Below are positions 1 through 9,479 of a stretch of 64,000 nucleotides of DNA, one piece after another. Source of the stretch: Schizochytrium sp. TIO01 (lineage: Eukaryota > Sar > Bigyra > Thraustochytrida > Thraustochytriidae); the NCBI GenBank assembly GCA_004764695.1, contig SMSO01000031.1:7993261-8057260 (forward strand), in the 5' to 3' direction. The first letter of the stretch is position 1. Every line of letters begins with the position of its first letter. The notes beneath the pieces are model-generated. The model was not told the DNA's origin and did not search any database. It worked only from the letters and a program-made list of their open reading frames with translations. Both the position numbers and the translations under genes were made by a program.

Positions 1-2
1 AT

Positions 3-1022
3 TGGTTCCCAGGCCACATGCACAAGGCGCGGCTGGAGATCGCGACGCAGATGCGGCGTGTGAAGCTTGTGATCGAGGTTCTTGATGCGAGAGCGCCCTT
101 CAGCAGCGAAAACCCACTCGTACCACAGCTGAGGGGTTCTACACCATACCTGAAAGTCCTTAACAAATCTGATCTTGCTGACCCTGAAGTGACGAAGCGC
201 TGGATAGACCATCTTTCCGCAGAAAGTGGTGTGGAGGCAATTGCGGCAAGGGCAACGAACTCTGAAGAAGCTCGAAAAGTTCTTGCTCGAGGCGAAGAAC
301 TTCTTGGCTCCAACAGTGACAAAGCCTCGCTCGTAATGATTTTGGGCATCCCAAACGCAGGGAAGTCCACGCTTATCAATGCCATGGCAGGCAAGCAAAT
401 CTGCCGCACAGAAAATAGGCCTGCAGTGACTCAGCGACAGCAGAGAATTGTTCTCTCAAAGCGCGTTACATTGCTTGATACACCTGGATTTTTATGGCCA
501 AGGTTATCTCCGAATGACTGTGCATACCGACTTGCAATCTGTGGCTCGATCAAAGATGGCATATTTAGCTACGATGTCGCTGCGCAGTATCTTGCAAAGT
601 ACTTTGCAAGAATGAAACCAGAGGCATTCGGGGCATACGACATTAAAAGCGAGGATTTGCCCAAGATCCCAGAAGAATATGGGGATGACGAGACTAAGGT
701 GAATGAGGTACTTTCGACGGAATGGTATCGTAACACTATGAGTAAGATTGCAGAAAAACGGAACTTGCTGTCAAAAGGTGGCGTTCCAGATATTGACAGA
801 GCTGCTGAGATCTTTGTTCGTGATTTCCGCAAGGGAAGCTTAGGCAGAATCACCCTTGAGACTCCTGAAATGGTAGCAACTGATGAGTACCAACTTGGAA
901 AGATTGACGGCGCTCGCACTGGCGCGGATCGACGTGGAGAACGTCGTGATGAGCGCCGCAGGCTTCGAAAAGCTGCGCTGAAGCAAAACAAGAAGGATGC
1001 AGCTGGTAAGATTCGCTTATAG
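3..1022 (+). CDS. Ribosome-biogenesis GTPase, YlqF/RbgA/MTG1 type (5'-truncated by window edge)
   Basis: Circularly permuted GTPase of the YlqF/RbgA (mitochondrial MTG1) family, which assists large-ribosomal-subunit assembly, in eukaryotes mostly in mitochondria or plastids. The frame is open from the window edge and reads WFPGHM before the first visible Met (18), which is the family's N-terminal WFPGHM motif. The real start therefore lies upstream and the gene is partial. Counting from the Met at 18, the G4 motif NKSD (about residues 49-52) precedes the G1 P-loop GIPNAGKS (110-117) and the G3 DTPG (154-157). This order defines the permuted class. The C-terminus is Arg/Lys-rich, as expected for an rRNA binder. 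It ends at TAG 1020-1022 and converges on calnexin. Family assignment is firm. Organelle targeting cannot be judged because the N-terminus is missing. Confidence 0.92.
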   Translation, partial: WFPGHMHKARLEIATQMRRVKLVIEVLDARAPFSSENPLVPQLRGSTPYLKVLNKSDLADPEVTKRWIDHLSAESGVEAIAARATNSEEARKVLARGEELLGSNSDKASLVMILGIPNAGKSTLINAMAGKQICRTENRPAVTQRQQRIVLSKRVTLLDTPGFLWPRLSPNDCAYRLAICGSIKDGIFSYDVAAQYLAKYFARMKPEAFGAYDIKSEDLPKIPEEYGDDETKVNEVLSTEWYRNTMSKIAEKRNLLSKGGVPDIDRAAEIFVRDFRKGSLGRITLETPEMVATDEYQLGKIDGARTGADRRGERRDERRRLRKAALKQNKKDAAGKIRL

Positions 1023-1794
1023 AGGTGGTATTTACGCGCATATTGTTTGCTAAGCTATTTGCGTTTGGAGCTTTGCAAACACCTAAATTTTGTAGATTAC
1101 CTGCACACCTACATTGATTTCTCTGGGACGGCTTGGTAGCAAAGAAAAACTGAAACCTACAGGATTCTTGATTTATTAAATTATTTGACGCGTATTGCTA
1201 GTCTTTGCGAAGATACACTTGCCTTGAAAATACTTCAACACAGACACGCCATGCGCATGTGTGTTAATAAAATAAAATAAAATGTATCTAGTAGCACTGT
1301 CATCAGTTTTTTTTTTGTAACCCATTGTTGGCAAGTTTATAGTTGAGCTCTTACTCATGGAAAGGATTGATTGGAGCGTGGTGACCGTGAATCCCGCAGT
1401 TGATTACCACGTAAGTAACATTTAAATGATCATATATAAGAAAAGCTGTGCGTCTCAAATACATTGATATATCGCAAGCAAAGGTTTGATGCATATTTAT
1501 TTCCTTCTGTTAATGTAAAAAGGATGCTATTTAATGGAACAGGGTGCTCCGATTTCAAGCAAAATGGCATGATAAAGTTAAATAAAATAAAAAACCAAGA
1601 AATTGTTGATTCGTGTGGTAGATAAAAGACAAAGTTCTTTTTTGATGTTAGCAATCGTATTTGATTCCCAGAAGGCTAGATTATATTATATTGAGCTATG
1701 CTGAGCAGTTGGAGGCCGCACAAAAGGTCCAGTGGGTGACGCAGAGCCAAAAGACAAGAAATGTCTGAAAAGGATAATACTATGAGAAATAAGT
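1023..1794. other. Convergent intergenic spacer
   Basis: This is 772 bases between the stop codons of the GTPase (+) and calnexin (-). It is AT-rich, with an AATAA/AAATAA repeat around 1267-1283 and a T-run near 1308-1316. It should hold both 3' UTRs and polyadenylation sites. No gene is visible. Confidence 0.6.
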
Positions 1795-3453
1795 TTAGTT
1801 AGCACGGCCAATGCGACGCCTCGAACCGCCCTGCTCATCCTCTTCTTCTTCTTCCTCCTCCTCCTCTTCTTCCTCCTCGTCGTCGTTATTTTCTTCCTCG
1901 TCTTCATCGAGGTCCTTCTCGTCATCGCCGTCAATGTCGTCTTCGTCGTCATCCGGGAGCATATCATCATCATCCTTCTTGTGCAAGGCATCTTCGTCAT
2001 CATCCAAGCTAGGGCGCATGCAAGTGAGGAAAAAGGCAATAAGAAGACCCATGGCGCCCAAGGCTGCAGCGGCGCCAACAATGAGGGGCGACTCCTCATA
2101 AATAGCCATAGCCTGATCAATGTATTCACCAAGGTGCCACATGACAATGCCTTGAACAGTGCCCTTATTGTACTCCTCGAGACGTCCATCCTTAGCGGCC
2201 TTGGCGGCATCCTCCTTAACCTTGGCAATTTCTGCACCCTGTTTGGCAAGGAAGACGCTTTGCACAAAGTCCTCGGCTTCCTCGATGTCATTTCCGATCA
2301 TGATATTATCAAAACGAATGCCCTTATCGTTGGCAAGAATCTCAATGGCAACAGCGCCCACAGGCTTGAGGGTGGTGATCGGGCTGGCTACCTCAAAGTA
2401 TGCCGGGTTAGGAATGAGACGCGGAGCCCATTCGCCCTTGTAGTCAGGGTTATCGATCAGAGGTGCAGACCACTTACCCTTGTAGTTCGGGTTCTTGATC
2501 TCAGGAGCCTTCCACTCGCCACAGCCAGGTCCCTCTACGCACTTGGGGTTAGCCACGAGAGGTGCCTCCCAAATACCATCGTCCTCTTCATCCCAGTCCT
2601 CAGGTTGAGTTGCTGCAGGGTCAGGGATCTGCATTGGTTCGTCATCGAGCCAGCCTTCGGGTTTGATTGCATCGGGATCCGGAATCTTGACCGGAGCCTC
2701 TTCATCCCAATCATCAGGCTTGGTAGCCTCGGGATCCGGGATTTTGGCCTTGTCTACCCAGTCGCTGGGTTTCTTGTCATCAGGGTCGCTGATCTCCTTG
2801 GGCTGCTGAAAGGGCGGCTTGAAGTCATCGTCGTCCGTGAGGGATCCAGACGCCTCAACCTTGCCGTCGACCTTGACCTTGAACGAGTTGTCAGGGTATA
2901 CCTCGAGCGTGTAGATGTGGGATGTGCGATCGCGCTTCGAGGACACGGTCTTAGTCATGTGCTTCTCCTCCCATTCGCCTGTGACGGGATTCTCCTGGCG
3001 AAAGATAAGGTGTACCTTGTTGTTAGATCCACAGTTGTCAGGACCAAACATGATTGAGTATGGAGTTGCTTCTGCGAGGTCTTCTGGTACATACTCTTCG
3101 TCAGTGACGAGGAGCTTGAGGTAAGATCCACTGCAGGTCACGCCTTCCGTGAAGCGGACTTCGTACTGGGCTACAAAAGGTTCGCCTTCGCCGACAGCAA
3201 CCGCCTTCTCAAGTTTGCGAGAAATTCCGTAGAATTTGTGGGGTTTGATAGTCTGGAGTCCAACATCGCCGTTATCGTCAAGTGCGAAATCCCACTCGGA
3301 GCCATCGTAGCGCTCGGAGGTGCTCTTGACCCAGTCCTTTGAGGCTCCGGCATGGTCGAAGCTCTCCACAAAATTGTGGGTCCCATCGCCGTCGACGGAC
3401 ACAACCGCGAGGCATGCCACGCCCACGAGGGCCAGAAATCCCGGAGTCTGCAT
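1795..3453 (-). CDS. CNX: Calnexin (ER membrane lectin chaperone)
   Basis: ER chaperone of 552 residues that binds monoglucosylated N-glycans on folding glycoproteins. The start ATG (3451-3453) opens a hydrophobic signal peptide (about 1-22). The lumenal lectin domain has both calreticulin-family signatures: one around C107 (TCSGSYLKLL) and IMFGPDNCG with C141. These two Cys are the likely disulfide pair. The P-domain (about 213-355) carries four IxDPxxxKPxDW type-1 repeats followed by four GxWxxPxIxNPxY type-2 repeats, the calnexin rather than calreticulin count. A membrane helix (about 457-479) is followed by a cytosolic tail with long Asp/Glu runs. The tail ends in SRRRIGRAN, not the animal-type RKPRRE or an HDEL, so ER retention may use the upstream Arg cluster. 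The gene is intronless. The acidic codon run (1846-1900) makes long open frames on the other strand that are artefacts. Confidence 0.97.
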   Translation of the reverse strand: MQTPGFLALVGVACLAVVSVDGDGTHNFVESFDHAGASKDWVKSTSERYDGSEWDFALDDNGDVGLQTIKPHKFYGISRKLEKAVAVGEGEPFVAQYEVRFTEGVTCSGSYLKLLVTDEEYVPEDLAEATPYSIMFGPDNCGSNNKVHLIFRQENPVTGEWEEKHMTKTVSSKRDRTSHIYTLEVYPDNSFKVKVDGKVEASGSLTDDDDFKPPFQQPKEISDPDDKKPSDWVDKAKIPDPEATKPDDWDEEAPVKIPDPDAIKPEGWLDDEPMQIPDPAATQPEDWDEEDDGIWEAPLVANPKCVEGPGCGEWKAPEIKNPNYKGKWSAPLIDNPDYKGEWAPRLIPNPAYFEVASPITTLKPVGAVAIEILANDKGIRFDNIMIGNDIEEAEDFVQSVFLAKQGAEIAKVKEDAAKAAKDGRLEEYNKGTVQGIVMWHLGEYIDQAMAIYEESPLIVGAAAALGAMGLLIAFFLTCMRPSLDDDEDALHKKDDDDMLPDDDEDDIDGDDEKDLDEDEEENNDDEEEEEEEEEEEEEDEQGGSRRRIGRAN

Positions 3454-3925
3454 CCTTACTTAACTTGACGTTGCTCTACAAAGGCGCAGTGATCCAGCCA
3501 AACCAACTAGCCGAGACAATAGCAAAGATACCTAGCTAGCAAACCTTTTCAGCCGAAGCACGTCCACTCCCAGCAGTCAGTCAGTCAGTCAGGCAGTCCA
3601 GCCTCCGCTCGTTATGCACGCGTCCGTGTCTCGCCCCTGTCCCGCTCGAGAGTCCACGTTCGAGGTTTGCCGAAGTCGAGAGTGAGAAGAAGAAAAGGAC
3701 CCCAACTTTCGAGTCGCCTTATTCTTCCTCCTCCTTCTTCTTCTCAACTACTCACTTACTACCGCTATCTAAGAGCTAGCCAGCCTGCTGTTCTTTCTTC
3801 CTCTCGAGGAGCCCATGTCCGCAGAAGAGGGCTCCACGCCTTCGCGCAAGCTCCTCGCGTCCGCCTCGGCGGGGGTCTCCGTCTCCACGCCCGTTTCGAA
3901 TTTGCTGCCGCAGCTTTGGAGATCT

Positions 3926-4145
3926 CCAATTTCAAATCCTCGAATCCAAAATTCAAAATTCAAAATTCAAACCATTTGAATCTCAGATTTCAAACCAATT
4001 CGAGCGATTCAAATCGGCCTAAGGTCTGCCTACTCTCTGCTAGCAACTACTGGAATTCAAAAATCGAAAGAAGTCGCCTTCTTCGAAATTCAAAATCCTT
4101 CATCATATCATCATAATCCAAATCAATCAAAGGGATTCAAATCGG
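3926..4145. repeat. Degenerate ATTCAAA-type repeat tract
   Basis: About ten imperfect copies of ATTCAAA or TTCAAAT occur here, including a perfect triple around 3949-3971. They continue with spaced copies to about 4145. The tract is simple-sequence in character, and no coding potential is claimed. Confidence 0.7.
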
Positions 4146-4422
4146 AAAAAAATCGACGGTTGGAAACTACAGAAAGGGCTAACAGTACCCTAGCAACTGC
4201 TACTGCTACTGTGAATACGGCAAGTAGGGAAAAATGGTAGGAGTAATGTTTGATTTTTTGTTTTATTTTTCAAACAAAGAAAGAAAGAAAGGAAGAAAGA
4301 AAGAACTTGAAAGCCAAAACGAGAAAGATACCTTTCTTTGCGAAATCCATCGATCGATGAAGCAACCGAGCGGCCTCTGCCGCTCCGCCAAGGGTCAGGA
4401 AGGCAGCGGAGGGTGAGCGCCG

Positions 4423-4440
4423 CGTAATATCGATATTACG
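4423..4440. promoter_or_regulatory. Perfect 18-bp palindrome
   Basis: CGTAATATCGATATTACG equals its own reverse complement over all 18 bases, centred on ATCGAT. Such a two-fold symmetric site could bind a dimeric DNA-binding protein. It lies about 1 kb upstream of the calnexin start. A regulatory function is inference only. Confidence 0.35.
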
Positions 4441-4546
4441 GACCTTCACACGCGCCTCCTGCAGGCCTGCCCACCCGCCCGCTCGGCCTTCCCTCACCTC
4501 CATCCCTGCCTCGAGGACCTGCCAGACTGGAGCGAAAGGGCCGCTC

Positions 4547-4613
4547 AAAGAAAGATCGAAAGATCGAAAGAACGAAAGAACGAAAGAACGCGAAAGAACG
4601 CGAAAGAACGAAC
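4547..4613. repeat. GAAAGAACG / GAAAGATCG tandem repeat
   Basis: This is a run of 8-10 base units: GAAAGATC twice, then GAAAGAAC three times, then GCGAAAGAAC variants. It is purine-rich on the + strand. Confidence 0.85.
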
Positions 4614-4797
4614 GTTCCTCGATTGCCGTAGCACCTTCTACCTCTAGTATAAGTAGATAGCTATACAGATACCTAAGAGATTAGCTGGCATCTAAGAGTA
4701 GTGCCTATGTGTTAACGGCAGAGAGAGAAGAAGTCTCGAAGCCTGGAGGTCAGAACACCTGGAACGCAGAGGACAGGTTCCGGATGTTCCGGGTAAC

Positions 4798-4833
4798 ATG
4801 GAACTTGTGGAACATATGGAAGTTGTGGAACAT
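4798..4833. repeat. 18-bp tandem duplication
   Basis: Two adjacent 18-base copies, ATGGAACTTGTGGAACAT and ATGGAAGTTGTGGAACAT, differ at one base. Further TGGAAC/GGAACA words flank them from about 4750 to 4855, so this looks like a decayed minisatellite. Confidence 0.8.
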
Positions 4834-7165
4834 AGTGCATGGGAACACGGTGATGGCTATTAGTTTGGAGAGGTGATAGCAGGTTGAAGGAGCGTTGGGA
4901 TTGAAGAATGATGGCGGGAGGGCTTAAAGGGGGAAGGAAAGGCGTGGTTGGTTTGACGAGGGTTTGACTGATTCAAGAATAATGGGTGTATTTTAGGAGG
5001 AATATGCTGGGCAGGAGTTTGCTTGTGTTTATTTATTGGAAAGGTCTGATGGTCAAGTTGGAGAGCGAGATATGGAGATTTGCAGACTGGGGAACATTTC
5101 AAAATGCAATCAGCACGAACCACTTTTGATTTTGCAGCATTGCAGGACCTTCAATAAGGTCAAGGTTCTCAGAGAAAAAACCACAGATACCCCAAAAAAC
5201 TAGGGTATTCGCCTGCTGGAAGGTACACACACTGCTTGACCTGGAGCCGAGATTCTCAGTAGCTTTTCAGGTGCCAATTAAGATAGATCCTTACCCCCAA
5301 TCGACGAAAGAAGCCTCGGCCTAACCAAATAGAGCACCTAGGCGTCATTGCAGAATCTGGAGAAATTTTACATCTGCTACTTGAGTTTGACGGAAAATTC
5401 GCTATGGCAGGTATGCATGTGCATGATACACGATCAAGATCTGTCTGCATGCCATAGGTACTATCCTTACTCATGAGAGAGGGTTTACAGTCAGCTATAG
5501 GCTCAACAGGCAAAGCATGCGCCTCATGTTGCTGTTGAGGCATTTTCATAGTCTCGTCAAGGTCTCGAGTGTCATGCTTTAGTCCCCTTAGATTTAGGCA
5601 TTCTTTTAGGGAGCCAGGAATAGTTGCTCCCTTTTAAGATTGTGCTCAAGTCAGAGCTGGGCTTTTCAGCTTGCTTTGCTTACTTCCTTGCTTGCTTGCT
5701 TGCTTGCATGAACACCTCATGAGAAGGAGAATTACACCACCAATAGCCTGCACAGCGGTATATACATAGAATCTGAGATTCCTGCAGATCGTCGCTCATA
5801 AGGTCTACTTCAGAGCTGACCGGAGATCGTATTGACAAAGAAACCAATCCATTCACACAAGTTAATCCATTGACTCGTTCCAACTCACTTGTTCCACACA
5901 CCGCATCCTTGCCTCCTCCAGGTAGGAGTGAAAGCAGAAAACACCCTCCGCTCCTCTCCAATGATTCCCTTGTTCAAGACCACTCCTCTTCGTGCCACTA
6001 TCGTCTCGTGGGAACTTAACCTTGCTGCTCGCAGAACATGTGAATCTCCAATTGAATCAGAAGACCATTATACTAGAGATTATATCAAGTTCATGTATGG
6101 CGAGAGAAATTGTTTTTAAAACTCAGGGGTCATTTGTTGGGGGGCATAGCGGACGTTTACACCAGGGATTTACTTACTTTCCTCGCTTAAGGAAAGGCTA
6201 GAGTGTCGCAACACCCCCAAAGAATCCCATAATGAACCCTTAGCGGTCAGCGCCAAAGCACTGCATAATAGCGCCTTGGAAAAGTTGGTTGGGAGATCAT
6301 AGGCAGTACTTAAAGCTCACAGACCCACAAACCTTTCAACGGTAGCACCAGCGGCTGCATCGAAGATCTCCACAGCAGCTAGTTGTGAAGGCAAGGTCCC
6401 AGGGGCTGCCATATCGAACCAAAGACGCCCCACGCTGCGGTTGTATTGAGCAACCTGGCGTGAGAAGGGAAATTGCCGCGATCTTGTGGGCCTGAAAGTC
6501 ATATTGATGAAGCACGCGCGGACGTACGTATGTAAGGACATACGTTGAAGCCTTTCTCAAGAACGAAAAACTTTCTCCAAATCGAGATTCTGAACAAATC
6601 CAAAACGCACAGATTGGCTTGCCTGCGGTATTCGTACGTAATCTCATTGTCATTTGAGATTGTGAATCAACTTGACTTTGGGGTAACTCAACTGGCTTGA
6701 CATTGGAAGTAGCCATTAAAAAAAAAAAACGACAGGCTGAGAGCACCTCGAAGCAAAGGTGTCTGAGCACATATATTGTTGTTCGCCCATGTATGCAAAG
6801 GACACCTTGCAAACGTACGAAACGCGAGACAAATCACAAAAGACGCCTCAATTAGAAGAAGAGACATCAGGCGGTTTGATCGACGGTAAATTAGCCTACA
6901 CTCGCAGACACTGCAGCGAGGATCACACATCACTCAGAATTGACACAAACTTTGCAGATACACCTGCAGCGAATGCAGCGGAGACCCACCTATCTTTGTT
7001 GTCCGGCCAACCTCGACATATCCGACGCACATTAACACCGGATTTTACGAGGTATCCGAGCAGACCACATCACGTGCTTCGAAAAAACTCAGACCCGCAG
7101 ACAATCACCTCACAGTATTTTTTGGTGACTCTCAAACAGAGGTTTCCCCTACAACAATAAGAGAA

Positions 7166-8479
7166 ATGACGAACAGCTCCAAGTCACCCTCTAGTGCACA
7201 TTATTATAATGGCGAAAGGAGAAGACGTTCAAGTTCTTCAAATCGTGCTTTCATAAACGACTTTGTTGGAGCCCAAGAACTCCACTTGCGGACGACTCGA
7301 AATTATTCTTCCGAAGAGGAGACCGGAACTATGACGCCATCCAGTAGACGCACTAGTGCAACTGACTCCGACATTACAATTGGCGTTTTTGACGAGACCA
7401 ATGGGCAACGTAGACAATTGACGGCACTAGAACGGCGGGGGAAATTCTGGCAACGCGTTCGCACCCGACGTATGGGAGCTATCGGATTGCTCATGGTTAT
7501 AGTTGTATGCATGATTATGTACCTTTTCATGTGGTTACGGCCAGAAATCTTAGGCAAGGACGTTTCAACATTACTTTTTGCAAAATCATGCATGGTCCTT
7601 GATTCGTGGAATCTGGAGGTCGCTGGAAATGCAAATCGTATTGAGAGTCTCCTGATAGCATTGAAGCTGACCCAACGCAAAGGCTACAACTATCTTGCGG
7701 TTGATGATGTCTGGCAAAAGTGGATCTGCAAAACATACAGTGACCAGTCTATCCTTGCTATGCAAGATATTGTCTCGCTTGTCCCTTTAGATGAACCGTA
7801 TTCGACACCGTCATGCCTTTCTTTTCAATTGCTGCACAAGCGTGCAATACGGGAGCCTTTGCTTGACTCTTGCGAAGAAGGATGGAGCCACTCCTCATTC
7901 TTTCGCTATCTTCGATACCATGACAATGATTTGGTGTCTCTGCAAGATTGGAAGTTTATGGCACCTACTGGACGGCACAGTCATGAAGTGGCCATCCGTA
8001 ATATTGAGACTATGCGAAAAGAGCACGATTCAAAAAAGCTAGTAGCAGCTCATAAACGCTGGCTTTCGCGCATCTGTCACCAGATCAAGGACCTGACTCA
8101 GCTCCCTTCATTCCCCCCTGAAGAAGTATATTGTCACCTTACACCGGAATTAATTTTAGCGCACCTTGCGCAAGTTGGTTTGCGTGAAGAGGATGTTTAC
8201 ATACGAATGAGCTCTGATAACCTGGTCCCTGAGGAGGATGCCAAAATCAAATGGGATTTTGAGGGTGATGATGTGCCCTTTATGCAACAAGTTTGGTTCT
8301 GGGTTTATGCCGATGTTTTTATTGGGAACCCTTCGTCTACCATCGACCAAGCAGCGTGCCGGTGGCGTACATTATTTTGTGAGGACTGCAAGCCGTGTCT
8401 GCCGCTTACTTTGTGGGAAACGGCTCACTCTGGATTTAAAAGCCTGCCATCGAGTAAAACAGCAAAGAGCAAACCATGA
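7166..8479 (+). CDS. Type II membrane protein, probable fucosyltransferase-like glycosyltransferase
   Basis: Predicted protein of 437 residues from ATG 7166. A basic, Ser-rich cytosolic tail (about 1-103) leads to one hydrophobic helix (about 104-123) and then a lumenal domain. This is the topology of Golgi glycosyltransferases. The lumenal domain contains an acidic and hydrophobic stretch around EDVYIRMSSDN (342-352). Near the C-terminus it has ADVFIGNPSSTIDQ (382-395), which resembles the FIGNxxSS nucleotide-sugar-binding segment of O-fucosyltransferase-like GT-B enzymes. There are several Cys in the final 40 residues. The assignment rests on that motif plus topology, so the donor and acceptor are unknown. 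A different GT-B family is possible. No introns are needed. It converges on GARS about 1 kb downstream. Confidence 0.6.
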   Translation: MTNSSKSPSSAHYYNGERRRRSSSSNRAFINDFVGAQELHLRTTRNYSSEEETGTMTPSSRRTSATDSDITIGVFDETNGQRRQLTALERRGKFWQRVRTRRMGAIGLLMVIVVCMIMYLFMWLRPEILGKDVSTLLFAKSCMVLDSWNLEVAGNANRIESLLIALKLTQRKGYNYLAVDDVWQKWICKTYSDQSILAMQDIVSLVPLDEPYSTPSCLSFQLLHKRAIREPLLDSCEEGWSHSSFFRYLRYHDNDLVSLQDWKFMAPTGRHSHEVAIRNIETMRKEHDSKKLVAAHKRWLSRICHQIKDLTQLPSFPPEEVYCHLTPELILAHLAQVGLREEDVYIRMSSDNLVPEEDAKIKWDFEGDDVPFMQQVWFWVYADVFIGNPSSTIDQAACRWRTLFCEDCKPCLPLTLWETAHSGFKSLPSSKTAKSKP

Positions 8480-9479
8480 TTAGACACTTCGCTATGTTAG
8501 AAAGCGAGTGCCTGCGAAGTCTTTCCAAAATTCAGTTATCTCTTTCTCACTTGGTAGACTGGAAGAGTGGCTTCGTTCTGTATCATTCTTTGCCTTCTTC
8601 TTTTTTCTTCCGCTCATGTGTGAAACGAGCTAACGGCATATAGGCTTGCGCTCTTACCTTTTAGTTTCCATTACTCTTTTGCTTGATTTTTATCACGCCA
8701 TTTTTTGTATTATGTATCTTTAGCTACGATGGAATTTGATACACCTTTTTCTTCAATGCTCAACTTGTAAAACTATCGTCTTTAGGAAGAAATCCATGAT
8801 TGAGTCCCATACAATAAAATGGACAAACCAAATTTTAAGGTACACAAATAAATACATGCATCCGAAATTCATATTTTCTCTGAAACATCCGTTATCTTCT
8901 TTCAATTATTGCAAAAAGAGAAGTTTTGTGTCATAGTTTTCATATTATTGAATATCGACTGGAAATTCGAAGCCAGCTCTAGGTTTATACAAACCAGAAG
9001 CTTGAGTTTTCTTTCTCTAGAATCTTTGAAACTCCTCCTCTTCCTGTAAAACATGCATCAGAAGTGAACTTTTTAGTGGCCAACTGGATAGGAGATAGGG
9101 CAACAACCTCCCCCGAAACCCACACACACAAACGGAGGGATTTCTTTGTCTGGAATGTGCCTCGCGTGACAAGATTGGATGCAACAAGATCTTTGAAACT
9201 AAGATATTGGAATAATATGTAAGAAGTGAGTTTTCAGATGTATTTACTTGTGTATTGAATGCGTACTGGTTTAGTTTGTAACGAGGGGGGGTAAAGGAAC
9301 CTGTGCTCTGAAGACAAGGAAGCAATGTTCAGACTTGGAGGAGACGGGCGGAGGAGGAAAAAGAGAAGTAAGTTCACGAGCGCCAATCGAACGATGCTAT
9401 ACACAGCAGGTTAATTTCCGTTTATGAAAAGGGAAGGTTGAGACGGCACGACGTGAGTTTCGCTCATCATGGCGACAAT
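8480..9479. other. Convergent intergenic spacer
   Basis: This is 1.0 kb between the stop of the glycosyltransferase-like gene and the stop of GARS. It is AT-rich and pyrimidine-rich at first, with a CACACACA stretch near 9119-9128. It probably holds both 3' UTRs. No gene is visible. Confidence 0.5.

Larger units (their letters stand above)
3454..7165. other. Long intergenic region with simple repeats
   Basis: This is 3.7 kb between divergent calnexin (-) and the 7166 gene (+). It contains a degenerate ATTCAAA-rich tract, an 18-bp palindrome, GAAAGAACG repeats, a small tandem duplication and an A-run at 6718-6729. Short open frames exist on both strands, for example 4860-5123 (-), 5256-5549 (-) and 6336-6812 (-). 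None has a recognisable domain, convincing composition or conserved motif. It probably holds two promoters. Confidence 0.5.

Noticed and set aside
1981-3057. 358-codon open frame on the + strand
   Set aside because: It lies antisense to calnexin, whose domains are unmistakable. Its residues mirror the complement of Asp/Glu/Pro codons and show no domain.
6759-7160. 133-codon frame just before the glycosyltransferase-like gene
   Set aside because: It begins at GTG in another frame, ends five bases before the ATG, and has no domain. At most it is an upstream leader frame.
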